64,000 nt of DNA from Calonectria ilicicola (taxonomy: Eukaryota > Ascomycota > Sordariomycetes > Hypocreales > Nectriaceae), in assembly GCA_020809705.1 (NCBI GenBank), contig CP085832.1:2108001-2172000 (forward strand), written 5' to 3'. The translations under genes and the position numbers were made by a program. The notes below the pieces were generated by a model that saw only the letters and a program-made list of their open reading frames with translations, did no database searches and was not told the DNA's origin. Positions 23,549 through 35,759 of the stretch are shown in pieces; positions within the stretch are counted from its first letter, which is position 1; each line of letters begins with the position of its first letter.

Positions 23549-25621
23549 ATGCTATTCGGACAACGGCGCTTCGCCTCGAGGCGATCGACAACCCTTGTCT
23601 TCAGTCTCCTCCTCTTTGCGTTCGCCTTCTTCGTCTTGAGCCCTACCTCCGCCGTTCCGCGCCCTCCTCCCTTAGACGATTCCTCAATCACCAATGAAGA
23701 AGCCAAGCTCGAAACCACACCTGAAGCTGGGGCCCAGACTGGATCCAAGTCCGGGTTCAAGTACACGGTGTCCGACATCAAGGATGGCATCAAGGATACT
23801 CTCACCAAGAGCGTTCTGAACCCGTTCCGCGAACCCGGCCATGCGCCCCTACGTCAGAAGCAAGATACCTACAAAGGAACCTCTTGGTGGGCCAATTGGC
23901 AATGGCTTTCCGTTCCATTCTCCAGCTCTGTAACCCTCGACGAGGATCGTGCGCTGCTGCCGCCCCTTCCTATGCGCCCTTACATCTACTGCTACTACGA
24001 TTCCACCCACAAAGGCTCGACCGAAGAAAAAGATGCTGAGAGCAGCCTGCTCCTTACATGGCGACGTGCTTGGTGGGCGCAGGGTTTCATTCCAATTATC
24101 CTCACACCCACTGAGGCCATGAGCAATCCCAAGTACAGTGAACTTCAGAGGCTAAAGGTCAACTCAACCCTCAAAGAGGAGCTTATGAAATGGTTTGCTT
24201 GGGAATCAATGGGAGCGGGTATTCTGGCCGATTACACTCTGTTCCCTATGGCACCTGTCGATGACTCCCTCCTCACTTTCCTCCGACAAGGTGAATATCC
24301 CAAATTAACAAAGTGGAGTGGACTAGAAACCGGACTTCTTGTCGGACCTGACGCCGAGGTCGACAAAATTTTGAAGGCCTTGCTTCAGTCATCCAGCCTG
24401 GAGACTGGCAAGGATATAATGTCCATCCTAGGCAATGACGCATTCGAAGTCGACAAGACTCCCAAGTCTTTGGCACACTACACCCCAGAGGTTCTCAAAC
24501 AGAACTATGATCCAGTGTCGGAAGCCTTTGCTATTAGCAAAGCAAAGGGACTTCGATCGCTTGTCCAACTTGTCTCTGCCCATCTCCAAATCACATGGCA
24601 AAGTCAATTCTCTGATGGAATCGAGGTGCTGAAGCCCTTCCCGGAGCATACGACTGCCATGGTCCAACCTGCCCTCAGCTTGGCCAAGCGCCTCGGGGCT
24701 TGTCCCATGAACCCTGTGCCTAAATCTTGCCCTCCTAATGTCGGGCGATGCGATCATTGTACGGAGGGCCAAATGGCCCTAAAGATGTCATTCCCTCCTC
24801 AGTATAGAAACACCAGCCGTGCATTTACTATTGGAACGGTTCCGCACCCTTGGACTCTGGCAACCCTCAAGGACCTTAAGCAGGACATCAACGTAACCTG
24901 GATTCGCCAAGAATCACCTCGAGACCCATGGCTCGAAGCTATCACCCAGAAACTTCTGAAGCCACAAGTCTCTGGCTATCTCCGCGTTCTGCGATTCAAG
25001 CAGGCGGTCGCGGACGAGGGCGCAGCCACGCGTGCTCTCTGGGTAACTCCAGAGGCAGATATTCCCTCAGACATTGACTGGCAGTTTGGCTTCGCCCTTC
25101 AGACGGCAGAAGGAAAGACGGCAGAGGAAAAGCTCAAGGAGGAGGAAGCAAAAGAAGCAAAAGAAAAGGAGGAGAAGGCCAAGGAGGCAAAAGATAGAGA
25201 GGAAAAGGCCAAGGAAGCCAAGTCAGATGACAGCAAATCCAAGACCTCGAAGCGTGCCGAAAAAGAAGACTCAAAGACCAGCAAGGACGAGAAGTCAGAC
25301 AAGGGATCAGAGACCAATGAGGAGCCTGTCCCATTGAGTGCTGCAGACATGGAAGCAAAGGAATTGGCGTTGCTTGAAGATGCTAAACGTGTCGTCAATC
25401 TCAATAAGCTCACAGACGAGACGCGAGTTCTGGCGTCCCTGGAGGCCTGGAATCTTGCCGACACCGAGGCGTGGAAATTTGCCCGTGCCTACCTGGCGCG
25501 TCGCCGTAAGGTACGCTCTGAGTGGGAGAGCCAGGAGTCCAAGTATGCTGGTGGTGCAGGCTCGGAAAAGGGTCGTAACGCGTGGAACCGATGGAGAGAC
25601 GGCAAGGAAGAGTCGAAGTGA
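23549..25621 (+). CDS. Conserved fungal type II membrane protein, Lys/Glu-rich tail
   Basis: Single exon, 690 aa from the ATG at 23549. This start was chosen because it opens with RRFASRRST, followed by a hydrophobic segment (residues of about 14-31), a signal-anchor. The frame upstream (from 23246) is low complexity. The luminal part has a globular look: PYIYCYYDS, then LLLTWRRAWWAQGFIPIIL, then WFAWESMGAGILADYTLFPM. The order 'WRRAWW...GWxADYDxLP' recalls glycosyltransferase-like folds, but the DxD metal motif is not visible (ADYTL stands there). A Cys cluster (SCPPNVGRCDHCTEGQ) lies mid-protein. Residues of about 521-585 form a highly charged KEEEAKEAKEKEEKAKEA helix, followed by a folded C-terminus. 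I do not know its function; a secretory-pathway location is inferred. Confidence 0.8.
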   Translation: MLFGQRRFASRRSTTLVFSLLLFAFAFFVLSPTSAVPRPPPLDDSSITNEEAKLETTPEAGAQTGSKSGFKYTVSDIKDGIKDTLTKSVLNPFREPGHAPLRQKQDTYKGTSWWANWQWLSVPFSSSVTLDEDRALLPPLPMRPYIYCYYDSTHKGSTEEKDAESSLLLTWRRAWWAQGFIPIILTPTEAMSNPKYSELQRLKVNSTLKEELMKWFAWESMGAGILADYTLFPMAPVDDSLLTFLRQGEYPKLTKWSGLETGLLVGPDAEVDKILKALLQSSSLETGKDIMSILGNDAFEVDKTPKSLAHYTPEVLKQNYDPVSEAFAISKAKGLRSLVQLVSAHLQITWQSQFSDGIEVLKPFPEHTTAMVQPALSLAKRLGACPMNPVPKSCPPNVGRCDHCTEGQMALKMSFPPQYRNTSRAFTIGTVPHPWTLATLKDLKQDINVTWIRQESPRDPWLEAITQKLLKPQVSGYLRVLRFKQAVADEGAATRALWVTPEADIPSDIDWQFGFALQTAEGKTAEEKLKEEEAKEAKEKEEKAKEAKDREEKAKEAKSDDSKSKTSKRAEKEDSKTSKDEKSDKGSETNEEPVPLSAADMEAKELALLEDAKRVVNLNKLTDETRVLASLEAWNLADTEAWKFARAYLARRRKVRSEWESQESKYAGGAGSEKGRNAWNRWRDGKEESK

Positions 25622-25990
25622 ATGGGTAACGGAAGGTACTTGCACGGTAACTGTAGCAAGGATGTGGTTTTGCTGGTATTTTCTGGTTCGGCGTTGGGAT
25701 TATATGTACAAGACGATATTTGGTTAGGAGATGTGTCAGCCAATGCGGCAGAGAGCTTTGACATCGATGCGATTCAAACAGAGGTGTTAAATGATGGGAA
25801 ACTAGGCAGTGTTCAATCTTTGATTTGTATTCAATTTCACCAAACTGACGCGTAAACTATCTCCAGATCAAGAAGTGAAACCCCCTACCCCACGTCTCCT
25901 CGCCGAACGCCTTGGGTTTTTGGTGATATGTGACATTCCCAGGCACAAAAAACCAAGCCCATTAGGCGTTCGACCTCCCCCTCTCCCTCC
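25622..25990. other. Short convergent intergenic gap
   Basis: 369 bp between the stop of the membrane-protein gene and the stop of the SET-domain gene on the other strand. It holds only 3' flanks; nothing else was seen. Confidence 0.6.
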
Positions 25991-26910
25991 TTAAACGCAG
26001 ATGGTATCGCCTCCCATCTCACCTCCGAGCTCCCGTGACGAAGCGCCACGGTGGGATGCAGACGTGAAGGAATGACCGTTGAGAGCAACCTTGCCATGAT
26101 GAATACCGTTGCCATTTGTCACAGGCGAATTAGTGTAGCTACTCAGAGCGAGACGGGCAGCCTCAAGGACCTTTTCAGCATGGGCAACAGCGTCTTGGAG
26201 AGCTGCAGCGGTGGGATCAGAAGGACGGCTGGCCAGCTCCCGGGCACGCTGCTGCTCAGCACGCAACTGGATGATGTGACCATTGAGCCAGACACCGTCA
26301 AGCTGGGCGTCAGTCATGTCTTTGGCACCAGCAATAAGACCTCGGCAGGTCGGGGTGTTGCAGAGGCAGTCGAAAGGCTGGGCCATGGACCACTCGGTGG
26401 ATGGGTAGAAGAACTGCAAATATTAGCTATTGTATGCTAGCGGGTTGCTTTAATATAAATAAACTTACAGTAAGTTCATCGCCAGGCTTCAAGCCCTTGT
26501 GTCCAACCAAGATGTTGAGATTGGCTACATCGAAGAACTAAACGTAGCAATAGCATGTGTTAACCAACTTCTCTTAATTCCAAAGCTCAGGGGTACAATA
26601 TGACTGCAGCCCTGGGCTCAAAAAGCAACGGGGAGCGCAAGAGTTAACTAACGAGAGAGGGCTCGCATGAGTGGTTAATGTAGAGCAAGTCGCTGTTGAG
26701 GTTGAGGTGGGTATCACGGCCGGACTGAACGGTCGCGTAGGTAGGCTCCGTGGCAGGAGTGCAAGGAGGAAAGTCGAACTTGGCAAAGACGGAGAAGGGA
26801 GGCAGAGCGACACGAGAGATGCTCTTAGTGGTGAATTCGGCAGGGTTCTCAATGACCTCCTGAATATCAGGGTGAGAAGGTCGGTGCCAGTGGGGGACGA
26901 GAGGGGCCAT
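25991..26910 (-). CDS. Small SET-domain protein
   Basis: Model: exons 26910-26653, 26537-26469 and 26413-25991, giving 249 aa. Donors are GTTAGT and GTAAGT, acceptors TTTAG and TGCAG, and all joins are phase 0. The SET core shows YINHSCEPSL (Asn79-His80), the short strand GLKPGDELTFFYPSTEW, and a post-SET-like CLC...C group (Cys125, Cys127, Cys132). The pre-SET region is missing, so the protein is much shorter than histone methyltransferases such as Set1 or Set2. After residue 140 comes a helical AEQQRARELA stretch and a Ser/Gly-rich tail. SET proteins transfer methyl from S-adenosylmethionine to lysine; the substrate here is unknown, and a non-histone target is possible. Confidence 0.82.
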
Positions 26911-29900
26911 TTTGGTGTAGGGTTTGGGAGCGCGAGGCTACACGAGGACGGTGTCAGTACGAGGCGGCAGGGGCAGGTATAAATTAGCATCATACAAGAT
27001 ATTAAGATACGGTAATCTACAGTTTGAGATGAGCGTATCTCTGGATAAGAATTGACACGTGCAATCGATTGTGTTGGGTGTTGAGTAAAGTCCGGAAGTG
27101 GCTTGGATGTGGGAGCTTGTGACAGCAAACTTAGTGGAAAGGGACTGGAACGCGATCGAGGGCGGGCCATTGATCTTTATTGATAGGCGTTTGATCGGGA
27201 TTCATCGAGTGACCCCGATATCCACACACACACAAGCCAGCGTCCTGGCGAGAACAGGCCCTTCGCCTTGTTCCAGCCTCCGCAGCGCCGAGCACGCCCG
27301 CAGCCGCATTCCCATGGCCCCGGCCCGTGATGGCGGGGTAGCTTTGGGCGACATGGGCGGGCCACCCCTCGGAGCGGGGCCCCAGGAGCTCCCTGACAGC
27401 GCTCAACAGCCCATCAGAGCCGGGTCGCCGGCAAACTCACAGTGGCCAGCACCGCCCCCCCACTCGCAGTGCCTGTGATGCGACGCCGAGCCGCGGCCTA
27501 TCAGCAGCGCCCGTGTAACCAAAGCCGGTAACGTAAAGAAAGCCTATTCCCAAGCCCAAGGGGCCTGCAACGTGGCCTTGGAGATGGGTGCATTTGTGTT
27601 TGTAATGGTGTGTACCTGCCAGCTGCATGGATGGATGGATGGGTGTGTGGTGGTTGTGCGCAAGGTGCTGCTTGTTGTGTGGAGGGGCAATTGGTTATAG
27701 CGAGGGGGGTGCGTCATGCTTTGCTTGAGCTCACACAGCTGCGCTCCCAGAGCTTGCGCCGTCGCCTCCTCGAGTAAATGGCGTCCCGGTGGAGAGCCTC
27801 GCGAATTGGCCCGAGGGAGCCAGATTGACACACGCAGGTTTGAGATAAAACCGCGCAAGTCCCAAGGACAAGAGGAGGCAAGCTCTGCTGATTTCCCGCG
27901 GTGCTAGCGGGTTACTCCATCCAAAAGCCGAGGCTCCCAAGGTCTGACGCTCGCCAATGCGACTGCTCCTCTGCTCTAGCAGCCCACTTAAATATCACGG
28001 GTCTCCATTCACAAGGCCCCCTTTTGAAGCCGGAGACGGCACTTATAAACGTAAAAAGGAAGACTCAATGGGACGTGGGATGGCCATTTGTGGGTTGCCC
28101 GTCGATCAACGCTGGCTGTCATTGCTCATGTGGACGGCCGCCGCAGGGGAGAGCACTAACCCCAAGCTTGGGAGTGTCATCAAATCGAGGCTAACTTTAC
28201 GCTTGGATCTGAGGGATCTTGTCATCTTTTTTATCTTGAGTTTAGCCCGTAGAAAGCTCTCGAAGACAATAATGTTAGGCTTTGGCTTGGTCCTAGACCC
28301 AACAACACACCACCAAGGTTGTATCCCGAGCCCAGTTTTCAACTTGACGCACATGCTTCTCTTGTCCGACGATGGTAATCTGCAGAACCACAACTTCCGG
28401 AAGGGGATTCTGCCTCGGGAAGATGGGATTGTTTCTCGCCCTGGTAGCTGGGTTAACTAGCTTCTTCCCCAGACAGTTCCCATGTTGGTTCCCCCCACCC
28501 CGAGCTATACCACCACCCACCCCACCCACACCAGCACCGAACAGCAGCATCCTCGATGGAGCAAAGTTCCGGGCGACGCCTTATCTTTGGCGTTTCCCCT
28601 CTTGCTCGGTATAGCGCGGGCCAATGAAGTTCGGTTTATGCTAAAGCAATTGTTTGCTTTTGCCTTTTTTTTCTTGACGCCGGCCGGTCCCGGGAAGGTC
28701 TTGTGATTGATGCAGGCAATTCGTGCACCGCCTCCATGTGTTGGTCTCACAGGGGGAAATGGCTGCCAATCGGCTCGTGCCAAAATTGTTGGTATGGCGC
28801 ACCGGGAGGGACCTGCTTCGTGGGGTTGAAGCCAAGAATTGAAGTGCCGGTCTGGTCCGGGGCCTTGATGTTGCCTCGCTGCAGTATAAATTGACTGAGA
28901 TTTTCAAGGGTTTGATTCCGGCAGTACCAAATTTAGGCAAAATCGGGATTCATATTACAGATTAAATTGTGGCCGAGAAGTGTGTTGGTGTTGAAATGGA
29001 TTCTATGCAATGCCCAACAAGACTACTCAGAGTAACCTAGTTAACAATGTACTCGCGAATTGAGGGCCAGGCTAGTTTTAACCCCCCCTGTAATATTTTC
29101 AATCCTTTCTTAATTTATCATAGCGTTGGTAGCTCAATAACAATTGGATCAAGCTAGCCCAACGGTTGGCAACGGTTGTGGCCGAATTGAGCAATCTGGC
29201 GCTCAAACGAGCACAGATCCACATGGGCAATCGTTTGAAGTTATCCGCCTCGCCAAATACGTACGCCATTGGTATTTTAAAATTTTGAACAGCACGATAT
29301 TGGTTCTTTGTTTTGGGTCTTGCGGTTTGTTATCGCGCGAGGATTGTGTTTGTCTATTCGTTCCTATTTAGCTGGTGATCCATCCCACCGTTTTCCGGGA
29401 CAAGCTGGGCTTTCGCATTGATCACTATTATATGCATTCCACATCCAACGGCACCACAAGAGCCATGAATGGCATTGTTTATCTCTAAAATGCAACCTTC
29501 ACTTAAATATACATCAATTAAATCACTGTTTGCAATGGGACATGTGGTTTTCATCATGGAATTCAAGTAATATTTGTCCAGCGTAGAACGGAATGCACAA
29601 GTCTGTCCTAGATACTGATTATATCCAAAATACCATTGCCCCTATTAATAAAATGGATTCATATTAGTAATTACCATGTCAGTGCATCTTGTATGCTTGT
29701 AAGTTCAATTGGTCTGCTGCAATGTAGGAGTGTCTCTCTAAAGTGGACATGGACAATTATGTACAAGCACTTGAATCAGACGGTACCGTCTGATAGACAG
29801 CCTACGCTCTCCAAATTATCAAGTGCCTGTGACTTAATGCAGTGGCTTGCCCTGGGAGCCCACCAGTTGCGCAGTACGAAAGGCAGTTGCCTCGTCGACC

Positions 29901-31108
29901 CGCACGCCAGGATCCGTCAAACCCGCGGGCGCCCGTCAACACCATATTGACGGACGGCGAAGCTAGACGATTCGTAGTTGATGGAACCCGCAGGAAGGTC
30001 ATGTGAGAAAATATATATTTAGCGCGTTTTGGTGTTGAATAAAAACTCGATTTGCATTGAGGGCATTCTCAAACCACCTCCAAACGCACCAAACCGCAAC
30101 CAACGACCGCCGACCCCCCAAGCTCACCACCGCTTTTGGTCCAAATAAAAGGCACTCTCGCTCTCAAATACGAGCTAAGATACATTTATTCTATGCTACA
30201 TCTCATCTTTTTGAAAGCTTCTGGTGCAGAGCTCATTGTTGAAAACCGCGGTCAGTGCCTGCTGCTTCAGAGCCCTGGGTGTCCGTCACTCCTCAAGCTG
30301 CTCCTACGAGGCGCACTATCACAACCATGCTTTTGTCTCTTCCTCTTGCCTGTTTATCCTCGATCCTGTCAGGCCTTCTCTGCCCCTGTGCTCCGTTTCG
30401 TGTGTGCATAGCTGCTTCCCTTATGCTCTACGACATCGTTACTGCTGGCCGCCGCAAGCGCAACCGCAAAAGGTGGGTGGTGCTCCTTCCCTGATAGCAG
30501 AACTGGTTACGTACTAATGCCCCTCGAGCAGCCGAACAAGTTTTCTATCTTAAAGACCAAATCTTTTCACCTTAGGCTACGCCATTGGTCTTCTCCTCTG
30601 CTTCTTTGTCGCCCTCTTGCCTGTTTCCATCTGCGCTGTTCTTCGTCTTGGCTTGCTGCCACCATTCGCATCTCTCGACTCATCTGCACCACGCGTCCTA
30701 GTCTTTTTTTCTTCTCTTTTCTGGCACTCTCTGCTGCAGTGTCGAACATTTGAGCCTCCGAGAGCACGAGGGCGCTGTGTGCCCACCAACTGTTGGCAGC
30801 CGAACTGGCACCTTTTGGGTGAGTCTTGATTTTTACTATTTCACAGCGGTTGCTTTTCTTCATTTTCGTCTGCCCTGTCTTGCACTAGCGCCAAGTCCAA
30901 TTTTCAAAAAACAGTGGTATTCAATAGAAATGCCTTTCCTTTTGTTTACAGAGCTTCTGCCTTCGCTTCGGCTTTCGGGCGCCGTCCACACGGGTACCCG
31001 CTACACCTGGCGAGAAAACCTAGCACAAACGCTCGATATCGCTCATGTTCAGATTTTGCTACCATCTATTCCCTGTCACCCCTCGATCATCTCCATTTTT
31101 ATTCCACG
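26911..31108. other. Intergenic region, 4.2 kb
   Basis: No gene can be supported. It contains a GC-rich zone (27200-27500), a (TGGA)n patch near 27624-27641, AT-rich sequence (28950-29700), and a CT-rich zone from about 30300 that precedes the next gene. An open frame with ATG at 30327 encodes a hydrophobic start (MLLSLPLACLSSILSGLL), and a separate hydrophobic stretch is encoded near 30576-30665, but I could not join them with a frame-consistent intron. A small membrane-protein gene here remains possible. Confidence 0.4.
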
Positions 31109-34100
31109 ATGCCCGAGCTTCGCCTCCAGGCGAAGCAACTCACTTGCTGGCTTTGGGTTGCTCAGTTCAATAATGCCAGTCTCACACCTCAAGTCATGTG
31201 CAATCTCAAGCACACTCTGAGAGACAAGTTCCGATATGCTCGAGTCAGGTACTTGGCTGAGGAATTATCAGAGATCCCTGGCACAATATTTGACTTTGAT
31301 GAACTCCCTAACTACGTGAAATCACAAGCCGACGCGCAACACATTACTAATGACATCAGTCTTTGGACACAGATCAAGCCTCTTCTACAATTCATCCGAT
31401 TCCATTTAGGGTCCCCTTACCGAAAAAGCCACTATCCTACCTTGTTCGTTTGGTATTCGAAAGAGAAGCATCGCTCGTTCTATTTTGTTGCCTTCCTTCA
31501 GGTCAAGATGGAATCCAAATCCTACACTGCTCGCGAGCTCTTGCAGATGAGACACAAACCTCTCGATAACGATCTTGCTGAAAAATTATGGGATAAGTTG
31601 AGACGGGACACCGATCTTAGTACAAACCCTCTTCCTTTGACTCTCCCTCAGGATGTGTCAAGCTGACCCAAATTTTAGTCAATATCGTTCGCATCCCACG
31701 ACCCCTCCCTCTTATTGAAGAGGAACCAAAGAAACCATCCAGGGAATTTAGAAAGAAGGCGAATGTTGATCGTGCTTCTGCTACTCAGCTTGACGGCACT
31801 AATTCTGAGTGGAAGTATGTCGGTCGATCCGACTCCGAGTACAACGAGGCACACCCAATCTCTGCTCCGGCCGACCTCGCAGCCCAGAAGTCCGAGGGCT
31901 TTCAGAGATTCTACCAAGCTGTTGTTTCTCCCACACACGTTCGTGTTACTGCCGGAGGCCGGATTGTTCCCAACAATCGCGCGTCAATTTCTCCATCCAC
32001 TAAATGGGGTCGTGAGCGAGCTCCTGGTGATACGTCAGCTGGTGGCGTATCTGCAACGATGCCTCAGCCTGGAGTAATGCCCTTTCCAGTGGCACATCCT
32101 AATTTTGGCCCTTACGTTTCCATGATGAACGGCTTCGCCCCAGGTATGCATCCCGGAATGGCTTCTGTCCCAGGTGCATATCCAATGATGCCAATGCCTA
32201 TGGGCTTCAACATTGGAAGCGGTTTTGCTATGCCTTCACCGGCATTTAACCAACCCCAAGACTCAAACCAGGAATCAAATCAATCGAAAAGCTTGTCCAG
32301 GAATGACAAGAAAAGTGAATCTGGGGAATCTGATAAGCCCAAGCCGGTTCGCGTTTCACCCCCAGACCAGTTTGACTCTTCTCGCCCATTCTAGTTCAAT
32401 GGCCAGTGCATGATGCCAAACAGCCAGCAGTTCTACCATTGCAACATGGTGGCACCACAAGGTTTTCAGCCCATGGCCATGGCAAACCAAGTAATGATGA
32501 CTCCTGGAGATAATGGAGTTGGCCCTCTAGGCGATTTTGCTTCTGCGAAACAGAATCAGCCTTTTCAGCATCAATCTATGATTCCAAACTCAACGGACCA
32601 AAGCGCAGCTGATTTGTCAAGCCCTCCCATCTCCTCTATCCGTCCTAGCGAGATCACCAAGAAGCAGATTAACACTCTCCGAACATCTCTGCGATATTAC
32701 GAGGACCAACTTCAGTACAACAAGCACCAGATTGATGAGAGAGCTACTGAGGATCAAGCACAGCAACTTCGCACACAGATCACTCACTTCGAAAAAAACC
32801 TCCGGATCCAGTTGACATATGAGGCGATTCACTACCCACAAGCTGAATCACGAAAAGAGGATGATGGCGATAGTTCACTAAAAGCTGATGTTGCACTCGA
32901 GGAACCGATGGTCGGAAACAACCTACCTAGTCAGTTTCAAGGTACCCAGAAAACTGGGATGAAGGATTCCAATTATGAAGTCGATTCTGCTCGAGAGAGC
33001 GGTCCAGCACGGGTTCCTCCGGGTGTTAACCCGGCCAAATCCACTTCGGCCTTTCACATGATGAAGGAATCTTCCAAACCAACCACTACTAACAAAGCTT
33101 CCGTTAGAAAATCCTCGAGTCTTCCGGTCAACGCGGCCTTGGCCAAACCATTTCAGCCTCGGGCTGATCAAAGCACCTCCACTCTGCTTACTGCCATCTA
33201 CGCTCCTGAGCCCATTGTTGCCAGCGCCGAGGAGCAGGACAGCCCCAAAAATGAGCACCTTGTTCCAAAGCATGGTTCTAATTGGAGGTCTTTCTTCGAG
33301 AATAGACGCTCTCACGTCGACTTGGGGGCACCCTATCTTATCGGGAAGCTCCCTGAAGGTATTTCATCCGAGAATGCCAAGGATACTGACTATTTCTACG
33401 ACCGCCAGCTTACAGATGATGAGCTTCGGGCGCGGCACATGTTTTGGGGCAAGACTCCATACTGTCTCCAGAAGGGCCTTCCCAAGTTCGATGGCAAAGA
33501 CTTTTATGCTGCTTCATCTGCTGAGAATTTCTCCCCAAAGTCGTCTCTTATTTCACCCTCGCCCCCTTCAAGTGATTTGGGAAATCGTGGTGTCGACGAG
33601 AACATGTATCAGTACAAGGACCAAGGCATTGATCTCTTTGAGGGTATGGCTAGTTCCGGAATGGCGGCTATTCGCAGTCCTCTTGGCGACGTGACGCAGT
33701 CTGAATCATTACCACAACCCGAAGAGTCATTGATTGACATGTATGGGGCAGATATTCCTCGTCCTATCTCATGTATGACCCAAGTAAGTGAGGTGTACCG
33801 GGCATTCCGACAGCCAGGCATTAAAAGCCAGGATTCCTCACCTCCTACCCCAATTCATCTCAAAGAAAGTTCCAAAAATGGTGCAGAGAGAAAAGCGACA
33901 CCAGAAAATTCCTTTGCTAGCTCCTCGAGCGATGATAAGGAGGAAAACCTGATTTTTCAAGGTCGCCAAGCAATCGAGCGCAACCGGTAAGTTATCGGCG
34001 GTTCTACCTATAAGGCAGAGTTCTAACCAGTCCTAGAATCAAGCCACGCAATCGTGGCAACACGATACTAAGTTCGGTTCTGAAGAAGGGCAAGGCAAGC

Positions 34101-34355
34101 GTCAACGCAGTCCCCGGCAAAGTATCCCCAACGACTGCACAAGGTGTGCTTCCCAATTATTCTGGTCATGCCACTGCTTCCCTTACTCCTCGCGCCCAGG
34201 GTGTCAGACTCAACGAAATCAACACTCGGTCTTCCAGTGTCACCGACGAGAAGAGATTTGAAAACCGCCCACCGGTTGAGCGTCGTGGCGTTGATGGATC
34301 AGGTCGAAGCACCAGTCGCCAAGGCAAGAACAGCCGCAACATGGGCGCTCGTTGA
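31109..34355 (+). CDS. Large unrecognised low-complexity protein, interrupted by one TAG
   Basis: Model: exons 31109-31619, 31679-33986 and 34037-34355, about 1045 codons. The first intron has a GTACAA donor, a CTGAC branch and a TTTTAG acceptor. The last has a GTAAGT donor and a CCTAG acceptor. The frame is open from end to end except for TAG at 32392-32394. The N-terminal 170 residues look folded (LRDKFRYARVRYLAEELSEI; LLQFIRFHLGSPYRKSHYP). A Met/Pro/Gly-rich centre follows, then a helix (TLRTSLRYYEDQLQYNKHQI), and a motif block DYFYDRQLTDDELRARHMFW that looks conserved. The C-terminus is basic. I do not recognise the family. The TAG could be the acceptor of an intron of 42 or 48 nt (donor GTTTCA or GTTCGC, end TTCTAG), which would keep the frame, or a true stop. 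Confidence 0.6.
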
Positions 34356-35759
34356 GTGCCCCGTTTTTCATATTATTGACATCCAAGATGCTCGACGACG
34401 AGCATTTATTCTTTCTGTTAGGCTTACGACTTCAACAAGAGTATCGTATTCAAGCAGAGGCCGATTTTCCCTGTTTTTGTTTGTCTTATCTCTCCTTCAT
34501 TCTATACGTCATACCATCAGAAATGTGTTGAATTCACGTTCTTATTTTCAACGGAGGCGAGACTTGGTATCAGGACACCCCAAGTCCTGCGCATCATCAA
34601 GACCAAGAAATGGTTCACCAATATGTCATGCGCCGATCATGCATTTGTTAGAAAAGAAATCGATTATGATAATACGGCCATAGACAGACATCAGAAAGGC
34701 TCTGTTCAAAACACTACAGCCCCCAGTCACAGAATGACCTAAGCCACTACTCCAGTGCACAACCATTAAAGATCATCCTTGTGGGTTGTACTAGCGGGGT
34801 GTGCTTGGTAGCTCCAGTTGTTGGATGCTCTGGTATAGGTGGGCTTAGAGTGGTGGTGCTTGAATCGAGATGGTGATAAACAGGATGTTTACATTGGAAG
34901 ACTTGATGTAGAGATAAACCGCAGTTTCCTTTCTTCAAACTAATAGCTAATCATGATTACGCATGATAGACTTGTGTGCCTACTGCAGAATAGCATCAGA
35001 ATACAGAGTGAGATGCAGGGGCAACGCAAGCTAGAAAATCCAGACAAGCCAAGTTCTGACCGTCCAATTTTAATGAGATAGGCTGTCGCCAAAATCCCAT
35101 GAGTAGGAGTAGTAAAAATCCTCGCTCACTACGAAAACGCCACAATAAACGTTATCATGTTCCTCAACTTCAAATTTCCAGCCTCATTGAAACTCGGAGA
35201 AAATCTTCTAGAGAGAGCAGGGTCCTTCATGATAGTAATTGGTCCCCACTGGTTTTACTCTTCGCCAGTCGTATACCTCGAAAACCATGGATCTAAGTGG
35301 TTGACGCGGAGATATCCTAGCGGTGCATGTCACTACGAACTCACCTCGCGTAGAGTAGCACTGAGTGCAAGTATTTCAAGAAACTACAACACCATCCAAC
35401 GGACGGTGGAGTTGTGGTTAGTCTACGATGCAGTATAGCAATGGTGGCGTGTGAAGAGACGCGCGCCGTCAAGTCACAATGGGACTCATAGGTGGAGCAG
35501 GTAAAGACTTCGGGATAAACCTCCCATGGAGCATTTCACCAGGATGTGAAATGGCCATTGAGAACGTTAAAAATTCTCAATTCATCTACCCTGCTGTAGA
35601 CCCGTACCGCGCCGAAAACGTCGGTATCGCCGAAACGCCGGAGTATATGCCCATTCCTCATCACCTTTTTCCCATGGTGGTGTGCGTAAAAAGTAATTCA
35701 TCCCTCAGGGAGGTTCGTCAATTTTTGTCCAGTTTTTTGTTGTGCCGCAAAGTCATCGC
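34356..35759. other. Convergent intergenic region, 1.4 kb
   Basis: Lies between the stop of the low-complexity protein gene and the stop of the L26 gene. It is AT-rich with only short open frames. No gene or repeat stands out. Confidence 0.5.
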
